From Candidatus Aminicenantota bacterium (GTDB lineage Bacteria > Acidobacteriota > Aminicenantia > Aminicenantales > Aminicenantaceae): 5,154 nt of DNA. The stretch lies in assembly GCA_030617525.1 (NCBI GenBank), contig JAUWVG010000219.1:1-5154 (forward strand), given 5' to 3'. Made by a program: the position numbers and the translations under genes. The notes beneath the pieces are model-generated. The model ran no database searches. It saw only the letters and a list, made by a program, of their open reading frames with translations, and was not told where the DNA came from. Of this stretch, positions 1 through 5,154 are shown piece after piece (the first letter of the stretch is position 1; the number at the start of each line of letters is the position of its first letter).

Positions 1-1232
1 AGTCCCGGGCAGTTCCTGCAGACATCGGCCTTAACTCCCGGAATTGCAGCATAGTTGAGCATGGCTTCTTTTTCCCGGCCCTGGGCCGCAAAATAGCGGA
101 AGTAGCGCATGATCGTATTGACGGGAACTCCATGGGGGCATTGAGGTTCACATACTCCGCAGGCATGGCGGCAGTAGAGCTCTCCACAGCCTTCCTCGTA
201 TGCGGCCAGTTTGGCTTTGTCCAGGTCGTTTAAACTGGAGCCGGAGAGACCGATAAATCTGTCGAGTTCGTCATATGTCTTCGGTGGGAGGCAGACGGAA
301 TTGACGTTGGGATTGTCAAGAACAAATCGAACGGCTGCTCCCTGGATTTCCTGTGGATTTTTGAGATCGTATTTCTGAATGAAGCTTTCCGCCTTATCCA
401 TTTTTTCCTGGTATCTCTTTAAGCCGTTGGCCCTGAATTCACTGATTTCTTTTCCCTTTTCTTTCATGGCTTCAATACTGGCTTTCATGGAATAGAAGAT
501 GGCTATTGGAGTGCTTTTCATGAGAACGGCTCCGATCTTTTTTTCTTTACAGACTTGGAGTACACGTTCGCCCTGGTCCATTTTAAGGAAGTTGTAGGCG
601 AAGAGAAAAACATCAAATCGTCCGTCATCCGCTGCGGCGAGAAGCACCTTGTCCATGGTCTCTTCCGAATCTTTGTACCAGAAGGATCCGTGATTGGATG
701 CGCCCACATATTTTACGCGGCCTTCGGCCTTAAGTTCCTGCATTGCGGCATGGAAGCCCTCTGTTTTCACAGTTTCGGCCTTTTCCGGGCAGTGCATCAT
801 GATGCAGTCGACGTAGTCCATCTCGAGCTCTTCGAGGCATTTCCGTGCTCTTTTGAGGAATCCTTCCTTGGTTTTGTCCTCCATAACCTGAAGTTTAGTT
901 GAGATGAAAATCTCTTTCCGGTTGTGTCCCTTCATGGCCGCGGCAATAATCCGGTGGTGGCCGGGATACTGTTCGGCCGTGTCGATATAATTCATTCCGG
1001 CGTCGAGAGCGGTTCCTATGATCCCTTCGTCCATACTGGCGCCGAGACTGATATCTGAGACTTTAAATCCGGTCCTTCCGAGCGTGCGGTATCCCTTGAT
1101 CTTTGGAGCGGGATTTGATTCTTCCTGTTTTGTTCCTGGAAATCCTGTTCTGGCGGCTACACCTGCGCCAATCATCCCAAGTGTGGATTTTTTCAGAAAA
1201 TGTCTACGACCTATATGATTTTTTCGTTTCAT
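1..1232 (-). CDS. Tat-exported aldo/keto reductase with C-terminal 4Fe-4S motifs (3' end outside window)
   Basis: An NAD(P)H-type aldo/keto reductase (AKR) fused to a ferredoxin-like tail. The 410 residues in view have no stop, so the gene continues past the left edge. Residues 8-16 read GRRHFLKKS, a twin-arginine signal followed by a short hydrophobic stretch, so a folded, cofactor-loaded protein is probably sent across the inner membrane. The AKR barrel spans about 47-340 and keeps the expected tetrad: Asp84 and Tyr89 (in DTAEQY), Lys113 (in STKL) and His147 (in MMHCP). Cysteines 354, 358, 361 and 365 (CRHACGVCEPQCPHGVPV) form a 4Fe-4S motif; Cys405 and Cys408 probably begin a second. Cys349 lies close by. 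The ATG at 1232 has GGAGG four bases upstream and lies 15 bases after the phosphatase stop, so the two are probably cotranscribed. Substrate and electron partner cannot be read from the sequence. The family call is secure; the export route is a strong inference. Confidence 0.93.
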   Translation of the reverse strand, partial: MKRKNHIGRRHFLKKSTLGMIGAGVAARTGFPGTKQEESNPAPKIKGYRTLGRTGFKVSDISLGASMDEGIIGTALDAGMNYIDTAEQYPGHHRIIAAAMKGHNRKEIFISTKLQVMEDKTKEGFLKRARKCLEELEMDYVDCIMMHCPEKAETVKTEGFHAAMQELKAEGRVKYVGASNHGSFWYKDSEETMDKVLLAAADDGRFDVFLFAYNFLKMDQGERVLQVCKEKKIGAVLMKSTPIAIFYSMKASIEAMKEKGKEISEFRANGLKRYQEKMDKAESFIQKYDLKNPQEIQGAAVRFVLDNPNVNSVCLPPKTYDELDRFIGLSGSSLNDLDKAKLAAYEEGCGELYCRHACGVCEPQCPHGVPVNTIMRYFRYFAAQGREKEAMLNYAAIPGVKADVCRNCPG

Positions 1233-1236
1233 GGTT

Positions 1237-1241
1237 CCTCC
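1237..1241 (-). promoter_or_regulatory. Ribosome binding site of the aldo/keto reductase gene
   Basis: GGAGG on the minus strand, four bases before the ATG at 1232. It lies in the 15-base gap after the phosphatase stop codon. It fixes the reductase start so that the twin-arginine motif falls at residues 9-10, as expected for a Tat signal. Confidence 0.8.
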
Positions 1242-1247
1242 AATAAT

Positions 1248-1805
1248 TTATTTTTCCGGAGTGTGCGTTCCAAAGCGCATCCGGATGATATTAGACTGCC
1301 CATCTGGGTAGACATGGGCAATAAAGAGATTGTCGTAGGTGGCGTCATTCAGATTGTTAAATTTTTTGCTGCCGGCCAGCTCATTGGCCAATACGGGAAT
1401 GGTGTTGGAATGGCCGACAATGAGCACCGCGCCTCCGGGATGGGAATTTATAATTTTTTCCAAAAAACCTCTTTCTGCGGGTTTGTAGTTTTGGATTATT
1501 AAGTTTTTGTCTTCAGCTGTGGGAAGGACTGTCTGTTTTGTCCTTTTATATGGGGTTGAATAGATGACATCGAGTTTTACATATTTGAGAATGTACATCA
1601 ACTCGTCCGCCCTGGCCTTGCCTTCTGGAGTCAAGACCGGATCATCCGAGCCGTCTTTGACCTTTTCGGCATGCCTGACCAAAAAAATGGTTGTTACAGA
1701 ATCCAAATCACCGTAAATCCCATAACTTGGTATCATCAAACCAAAACAAATGACAACTACAAATAAAGGAAAATATGTGTCTTTTTTTTTGGCTTTCCCT
1801 TTCAT
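1248..1805 (-). CDS. Membrane-anchored or secreted histidine phosphatase (phosphoglycerate mutase-like, SixA-type size)
   Basis: A 185-residue member of the histidine phosphatase superfamily. Enzymes of this fold move phosphate through a phospho-histidine; the substrate here is unknown. Visible residues are the catalytic LVRHAEK (Arg44, His45), the LTPEG segment (59-62), STPYKRTKQT with Arg88, and the second histidine in VGHSNT (His132). A lysine-rich start (residues 2-8) and a hydrophobic stretch at about 11-31 make an uncleaved anchor or signal peptide, so the catalytic domain probably faces the periplasm. A longer GTG start at 1820 is possible, but the ATG at 1805 has GAGGG eight bases upstream whereas the GTG has no clear site; the GAGGG overlaps that GTG. 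The reductase gene follows after 15 bases. Cytoplasmic roles such as glycolytic mutase are unlikely given the leader and short length. Confidence 0.9.
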   Translation of the reverse strand: MKGKAKKKDTYFPLFVVVICFGLMIPSYGIYGDLDSVTTIFLVRHAEKVKDGSDDPVLTPEGKARADELMYILKYVKLDVIYSTPYKRTKQTVLPTAEDKNLIIQNYKPAERGFLEKIINSHPGGAVLIVGHSNTIPVLANELAGSKKFNNLNDATYDNLFIAHVYPDGQSNIIRMRFGTHTPEK

Positions 1806-1813
1806 TTTATCTG

Positions 1814-1818
1814 CCCTC
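1814..1818 (-). promoter_or_regulatory. Ribosome binding site deciding the phosphatase start
   Basis: GAGGG lies eight bases before the ATG at 1805 and overlaps the last base of the alternative GTG codon (1818-1820). This favours the ATG over the in-frame GTG, which has no comparable site upstream. Confidence 0.65.
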
Positions 1819-1846
1819 ACTGTAATCGGCCCGTGTCATTCGTAAG

Positions 1847-1876
1847 TACATAACACACTTAAAATCCGACAGTCAA
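1847..1876 (-). promoter_or_regulatory. Predicted sigma-70-type promoter for the phosphatase-reductase pair
   Basis: On the minus strand TTGACT (1871-1876, five of six matches to the -35 consensus) is followed after 18 bases by TATGTA (1847-1852). The -10 is weak but preceded by TGT, giving an extended -10 form. Transcription would begin near 1840, leaving a leader of about 35 bases before the ATG at 1805. It lies in the 164-base gap after the lipoprotein-like gene. This is inferred from motif and position only. Confidence 0.45.
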
Positions 1877-1950
1877 TGACAAAACAGAATTGGGGTGTAC
1901 CCGAGATGACATTTGACGAGTGGCTGAAGCAGAAAACTCAGGCCATCTAA
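1876..1950 (+). other. Possible 24-codon micro-ORF opposite the phosphatase leader (doubtful)
   Basis: The plus strand holds an ATG-to-TAA frame of 24 codons, the only protein-like stretch in the gap between the lipoprotein-like gene and the phosphatase. A second in-frame ATG lies at 1906, from which the peptide reads MTFDEWLKQKTQAI. The composition (two Trp, amphipathic, charged) looks more like protein than most chance frames. However, there is no Shine-Dalgarno sequence before either ATG, and the frame overlaps the predicted phosphatase promoter. It could be a gene remnant, a small peptide or chance. Confidence 0.12.
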
Positions 1951-1969
1951 GAACAGTTAAGTAAAAATG

Positions 1970-2413
1970 CTATATCTTTGTTCCGATCCAATCAAATGCA
2001 AAAGATTCGCTTTGGACGGCCGCTCGTGCTTGCCTTCTCATCATGTTGCTTAAAACAGATGAGGTATCGGCATATAGGAGTACGGTTCCGAATCCGCTCA
2101 TCTCTTTGTTATTGTCAAACGTTCCAGCAAAAGTTATTATTCCGTCTGAGGCGGACACGTCGAAATCGATATCTTTGCCCTTGACCGCATAGGTTCCTGT
2201 AATCGGATCGCCATTACTGGTTAAAGTCACGGCACCCGTTTTTTTATCGCCGGCAAAAGTGATTGTCCAGTTTTCCGTTCCTCCCACATCATATGTGGCC
2301 GTAAAACTCCAGGTCCCAACGACATTGTATCCTAAAAAGCCGGGGCAGCCGTAATTGATCACGATACTTAAAACTAGTGCAGTGATGGCCAAATACTTCG
2401 TGCTTTTTTTCAT
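1970..2413 (-). CDS. Small lipoprotein-like secreted beta-rich protein, function unknown
   Basis: A 147-residue protein that I cannot name. It opens with MKKSTKYL, a hydrophobic run and Cys23 (VINYGC). This resembles a lipoprotein signal, but the box is imperfect, with Asn and Tyr at -3 and -2 where small or aliphatic residues are usual. Outer-membrane or periplasmic anchoring is therefore likely but not certain. The mature part begins GYNVVGTWSF (28-37) and continues as alternating short strands and turns: WTITFAG, GAVTLTS, GTYAVKGKDIDF, GIITFAGTF and a final FAFDWIGTKI. That GTW-led, strand-rich layout is typical of lipocalin-like or similar small beta-barrel domains. A basic MMRRQARAA loop (124-132) interrupts the last strands. 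An upstream ATG at 2494 would add 27 residues, but it lies in the predicted -35 box and lacks a leader. The ATG at 2413 has AAGGAG five bases upstream. Both flanks are non-coding, so it is probably monocistronic. Confidence 0.8.
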   Translation of the reverse strand: MKKSTKYLAITALVLSIVINYGCPGFLGYNVVGTWSFTATYDVGGTENWTITFAGDKKTGAVTLTSNGDPITGTYAVKGKDIDFDVSASDGIITFAGTFDNNKEMSGFGTVLLYADTSSVLSNMMRRQARAAVQSESFAFDWIGTKI

Positions 2414-2418
2414 TGTTT

Positions 2419-2424
2419 CTCCTT
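2419..2424 (-). promoter_or_regulatory. Ribosome binding site of the lipoprotein-like gene
   Basis: A perfect AAGGAG five bases before the ATG at 2413. It is the clearest Shine-Dalgarno sequence in the window. It decides the start in favour of the form whose first residues are a signal peptide, over the longer frame beginning at 2494. Confidence 0.85.
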
Positions 2425-2464
2425 GATGAATAGCTCGATTATGTGTCTCATAAATATCCTTTCT

Positions 2465-2494
2465 ACAATAGCACTCATAGGAATACTGGGTCAA
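2465..2494 (-). promoter_or_regulatory. Predicted sigma-70-type promoter of the lipoprotein-like gene
   Basis: TTGACC (2489-2494, five of six matches to the -35 consensus) and TATTGT (2465-2470, four of six matches to the -10 consensus) are separated by 18 bases on the minus strand. They lie in the 135-base gap after the permease stop. The start of transcription would be near 2458, giving a leader of about 45 bases. No strong operator-like repeat is visible beside it. Confidence 0.5.
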
Positions 2495-2548
2495 TGATTT
2501 CCGAAAAATGTTAAAAAACCATTCACATTATGAAAGCCAGGCCCCAAG

Positions 2549-3373
2549 CTAAATCAGAATATCTTTCTTTTTGTAGAAAATAAAAGTAAGGGTGAAAAAT
2601 AGTAGGGAAAATCCCAAAAAATAGAGGATGCGCCACCATGCCAATCCATATTCTGGACTGAGGACGGAGGAATCGACATATTTAAAGGGGCTCAAATAAC
2701 CGATTATATCCAACTTGGGTGTGACTTTTGACGCAGCATCGATGAAGTATCCTCCGATAACAATGCCGATGGAAATATTGGTGGTGGGACGGCCCCGTTT
2801 GATCCAGAGGGAAAGAAAGAGACCCACTGCTCCAACGGTCAGCATCAATAGGAAACAATAAAAAGTGTGGATGAGAAAGGCCGCCAACCTATATTCGCTG
2901 TCCCCTTTGAAAATTTCAATACTGATAAAGCCTGTGATCAGGATGACGATATTTAATGTCAGCAGAAGAGAAAAATAAGCGGCCAGTTTGCTCCATACAA
3001 TTTCTATGCGTGTGACAGGCTTTGTGAGCAAGAATTCGGCTGTTTTTTCGTGTTCTTCCTGGGATAGAATTTTTCCAGCCAGAAGGATAGAGAAAAAACT
3101 GCCCAGGAGCAGAATAAACATGCTGTTCCGGGCTGTGTAGAATCCCAGGACATTGACGAAACCATCTAAAGTTGCGCCAAAGGCTGTCATGAGGCCCTTC
3201 AAGAAGGGATTTTCGAAAATGACCGATAATTGTTTCAGAAAATCATCTTTCATGAGGATGGGGTAAAGGGCCATATCCAGAAGGATGAGAACCATGATTG
3301 ACAGACACCAGCCGATAAATGAAGTCCGGTGATGCTTCAGTTCTTTGAAATAAATGTTTTTGTTCAACATCAT
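2549..3373 (-). CDS. ABC-2 type transporter permease subunit
   Basis: A 274-residue inner-membrane protein forming the translocation pore for the ATPase encoded just upstream. About six hydrophobic segments are visible: roughly 19-40, 84-103, 130-152, 164-190, 198-214 and 246-267, with a long, probably external loop between the first two. The motif EEHEKTAEFLLTKPVTR (106-122), on the loop after the second segment, is the hallmark of ABC-2 permeases of this class (usual form EE..GT.E.LL..P..R) and contacts the ATPase. The protein ends with a lysine-rich cytoplasmic tail. The start is ATG at 3373, one base after the ATPase stop, with a second in-frame ATG at 3370. A longer frame from 3430 would run 56 bases into the ATPase gene and is less likely. 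The ribosome binding site is only a purine-rich GAGAGA stretch, which fits translational coupling. Substrate unknown; export is typical for the family. Confidence 0.92.
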   Translation of the reverse strand: MMLNKNIYFKELKHHRTSFIGWCLSIMVLILLDMALYPILMKDDFLKQLSVIFENPFLKGLMTAFGATLDGFVNVLGFYTARNSMFILLLGSFFSILLAGKILSQEEHEKTAEFLLTKPVTRIEIVWSKLAAYFSLLLTLNIVILITGFISIEIFKGDSEYRLAAFLIHTFYCFLLMLTVGAVGLFLSLWIKRGRPTTNISIGIVIGGYFIDAASKVTPKLDIIGYLSPFKYVDSSVLSPEYGLAWWRILYFLGFSLLFFTLTFIFYKKKDILI

Positions 3374-3374
3374 C

Positions 3375-4292
3375 TCAGTCTCTCTCTTTCTCTGACTTGT
3401 CCTCATAGTAGTGCATAAAAATTTCTTCAAGAGTTGGTTCTTCGATGATCAGGTCCTTGATCTCCTTTTCTGCAAGAGCTTTGAGGAGAGAGTCCATTTC
3501 CCCGGAGAACATAAAACTCAAATTGTTTAAATTGGCCAAAGGATCGATTACGCCTGGACAGTCGATTTCATCGTTTTTTACAGCATGGGGGAATTCAATC
3601 TGCACTATACGCAGCTGCTTTTTTCTCAGGGTTTCGATATCTTCAACGGCGATTATTCGTCCTTCCTTAATGATCCCAACTCTCCGGCACAACTTCTGGA
3701 CTTCGCTCAGGGTGTGTGAGGAGAGGAATATGGTCGTTCCCCTGCTGTTTTCCTCTTGCAGGATATTAAAAAATTTAGCTCGCATCAAAGGATCCAGGCC
3801 GGTGGTCGGTTCATCCAGAATCAATAGCTTGGGTTGGTGGATGAGGCTTTGGAGGATCGAGACTTTTTTTTGATTTCCCCTGGAAAGATCGAGGATTTTC
3901 CGGTCCAGGTCCAGGGTAAAAATTTCGGCCAGCTCCTCGATCCTGGAACGGCAGTCTGTGTCATAAAAATCAGCCGAATAATCGAGCAGTTCACGGACAT
4001 CCATCTTGTGATAGTAATTGACTTCAGCTGGCATATAGCCGATTTGTTTCTTTATATCCTTTGTCTTTTTGACAATATCCAGGCCAAAAATGGACCCGCT
4101 TCCGGAAGTAGGGAATATCAGTCCAAGGAGAGTCCGGATGGTGGTGGATTTGCCGGCGCCGTTAGGTCCGATGAATCCGAAGATTTCACCGGATTCAATT
4201 TCCAGATTGAGATCGACAATCCCCCGGTCTTTTCCGTAGGATTTTGTCAGATTCTGGGTCTCGATCAAACTTGTCAATTCTCTTTGTTCCAT
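3375..4292 (-). CDS. ABC transporter ATP-binding protein (ABC-2 exporter, DrrA/BcrA-like class)
   Basis: The nucleotide-binding subunit of an exporter; it hydrolyses ATP in the cytoplasm to drive its permease partner, encoded one base downstream. With the ATG at 4292 it has 305 residues. Motifs are intact: Walker A GPNGAGKST (42-50), IGYMPAE at the Q-loop position (84-90), signature LSRGNQKK (136-143), Walker B LLILDEP (156-162), D-loop GLD (165-167) and the switch histidine in SSH (His193). The tail (about 222-305) ends with PTLEEIFMHYYED, as is usual in this class. The start is uncertain. The ATG at 4292 has no good ribosome site and overlaps the peptidase gene by 19 bases. A TTG at 4277 (300 residues) makes a TTGA overlap with the peptidase stop, has AAAGAGA just upstream, and also gives a normal N-terminus before the nucleotide-binding fold. 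Either start implies coupling to the peptidase. Confidence 0.94.
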   Translation of the reverse strand: MEQRELTSLIETQNLTKSYGKDRGIVDLNLEIESGEIFGFIGPNGAGKSTTIRTLLGLIFPTSGSGSIFGLDIVKKTKDIKKQIGYMPAEVNYYHKMDVRELLDYSADFYDTDCRSRIEELAEIFTLDLDRKILDLSRGNQKKVSILQSLIHQPKLLILDEPTTGLDPLMRAKFFNILQEENSRGTTIFLSSHTLSEVQKLCRRVGIIKEGRIIAVEDIETLRKKQLRIVQIEFPHAVKNDEIDCPGVIDPLANLNNLSFMFSGEMDSLLKALAEKEIKDLIIEEPTLEEIFMHYYEDKSEKERD

Positions 4293-5154
4293 TCGTAGGG
4301 GCGGAGATGCCATTCGAGGAATGTCCAGATTCTGTGCCACGAATCCCGCTGCTCCGGTGTGTCATCGCGTTCCCAGGTTTCCCTGTTGACCTGGCGGTTG
4401 AATGAATGACCGCCTCGAGGATTCTGGTAGATTTTGGTTTCGGCAAGGTCAGGCTTTTTCACTCTGAGGGCATTGACCAGCATTTCCGCTTCAACGAAAT
4501 TCACATCCCTATCGTTCTCGGCAAGATGCACAAGGACGGGGATTTTGAGATCGTCGATTTGGTAAACAGGGGATCGTGCTATGTAAGCCTCACGATTTTC
4601 CCAGGTATTCCCGCCGATACGTCTCTGTTTCGTGTATTGGGACTGGTAGCGGGGCCCTTTATAAGCAAGCCGGAACACAAGATTGGTCACAGGGACGATT
4701 GCGACACCGCATTTAAACAAGTCGGGGCGCCGGATAATTCCATGTAATGTAATGAGTCCGCCGTGGCTCCAGCCTATCATCGCCTTCCGGTCGGGATCGA
4801 TGTAAGACATATCCCGCCCTTGTATTTGATTGACCGCGCTGATGCAGTCTTCAACTTCGAATCCACCGTAATCAATAGCCTCCATATGTTCTTCACCATA
4901 GCCGGTGCTACCGCGGTATTCCGGGCAGATCACGACGTATCCGCGGTCACATGCTTCCTTAATAAATGGAAGATAGACATTTCCCAGATTGCCATGCACT
5001 CCGCCGTGCACCCAAATCAGCAGTGGATGGGCGTGTGTGCCCCGCTTTTTTAGGGGAGCAAAAAGATAGGCAGGTATGTCCATCTGTCCTTCACTGCTTT
5101 TGTATGTGAACTTTTTATATTCAAGGATGCCTTTTGTCTGGGCTTCGAATATCT
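4274..5154 (-). CDS. S9-family serine peptidase (prolyl oligopeptidase-like), catalytic C-terminal part; 5' end outside window
   Basis: An alpha/beta-hydrolase domain of the prolyl oligopeptidase/dipeptidyl- or acylaminoacyl-peptidase type, which cleaves short peptides. The frame is open to the right edge, before the ATG at 5081-5083, with residues such as GILEYKKFTYKSSEGQ leading in. That Met is therefore internal and the beginning, probably a beta-propeller, lies outside. About 293 residues are visible. The oxyanion segment WVHGGVHGN is followed by PEYRGSTGYG, a typical S9 stretch. The triad is complete: Ser in GWSHGG (codon 4766-4768), Asp in ENDRDV (codon 4511-4513) and His in GGHSFNR (codon 4406-4408). 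The stop at 4274 lies inside the start region of the ABC ATPase gene, so peptidase and exporter are probably cotranscribed. Location cannot be judged without the N-terminus. A plain esterase is possible but less likely. Confidence 0.9.
   Translation of the reverse strand, partial: IFEAQTKGILEYKKFTYKSSEGQMDIPAYLFAPLKKRGTHAHPLLIWVHGGVHGNLGNVYLPFIKEACDRGYVVICPEYRGSTGYGEEHMEAIDYGGFEVEDCISAVNQIQGRDMSYIDPDRKAMIGWSHGGLITLHGIIRRPDLFKCGVAIVPVTNLVFRLAYKGPRYQSQYTKQRRIGGNTWENREAYIARSPVYQIDDLKIPVLVHLAENDRDVNFVEAEMLVNALRVKKPDLAETKIYQNPRGGHSFNRQVNRETWERDDTPEQRDSWHRIWTFLEWHLRPYEWNKEN

Noticed and set aside
555..902. A 115-codon plus-strand open frame inside the reductase gene
   Set aside because: It lies wholly opposite the reductase, whose catalytic residues and iron-sulfur motif are intact, and its translation shows no recognisable domain. 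It is an antisense shadow.
1921..1946. Hairpin after the lipoprotein-like gene (GGCCTGA pairing with TCAGCC on the minus strand)
   Set aside because: Six pairs with a bulged C and a loop of about ten bases, with no T-run following, do not make a convincing intrinsic terminator.
2498..2548. Possible terminator after the permease gene, including AATGGTTTTTTAACATT on the minus strand
   Set aside because: The best stem is only about three to six AT-rich pairs with a bulge, and there is no GC-rich stem with a clean T-run after it. I cannot call a rho-independent terminator.
3834..4298. A 154-codon plus-strand open frame opposite the ABC ATPase
   Set aside because: The minus-strand ATPase keeps every motif across this stretch. 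The plus frame has no ribosome site or domain and is an antisense shadow.
4195..4446. An 83-codon minus-strand frame spanning the peptidase-ATPase junction
   Set aside because: It runs through two well-supported genes in a third frame, and its composition is low in hydrophobic residues and unlike a folded protein.
5081..5083. ATG as the true start of the S9 peptidase
   Set aside because: The frame stays open upstream to the window edge with sensible S9-like residues, and no Shine-Dalgarno sequence precedes this ATG, so it is an internal methionine.

Overview
All six genes in this window lie on the minus strand, so the transcription order runs from the right edge to the left edge. The organism looks like a Gram-negative-type bacterium. 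It has a twin-arginine exported iron-sulfur aldo/keto reductase, a lipoprotein-like small beta protein, an ABC-2 exporter and an S9 peptidase. It uses the standard code (TAA, TAG and TGA all serve as stops), Shine-Dalgarno-led ATG starts and middling GC by eye. This mix recalls Acidobacteriota/Aminicenantes-like or similar uncultivated lineages, but that is an impression and nothing here proves it. I see no tRNA, rRNA, CRISPR array, insertion sequence, phage gene or plasmid origin.

Right part (about 2549-5154): the C-terminal part of an S9 prolyl-oligopeptidase-like hydrolase runs in from the right edge. It overlaps the start of an ABC ATPase gene, which is followed after one base by its ABC-2 membrane partner. 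The three genes are tightly packed and are probably one transcript. The last two should form one ATP-driven exporter, of unknown substrate, in the inner membrane.

Middle (about 1970-2548): a small secreted or lipid-anchored beta-rich protein of unknown role. It is a separate unit with its own predicted promoter and a strong ribosome binding site.

Left part (1-1969): a membrane-anchored histidine phosphatase is followed after 15 bases by a Tat-exported aldo/keto reductase with C-terminal ferredoxin-type cysteines. The reductase is cut by the left edge. A predicted promoter sits ahead of the phosphatase, so these two probably form an operon. Both predicted promoters share the 8-mer TCATTGAC at the -35 position.

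The window reads mostly as ordinary chromosomal sequence. I found no convincing new system. The points most worth a second look are the uncharacterised small lipoprotein-like gene, the pairing of peptidase and exporter, and the pairing of exported reductase and phosphatase.
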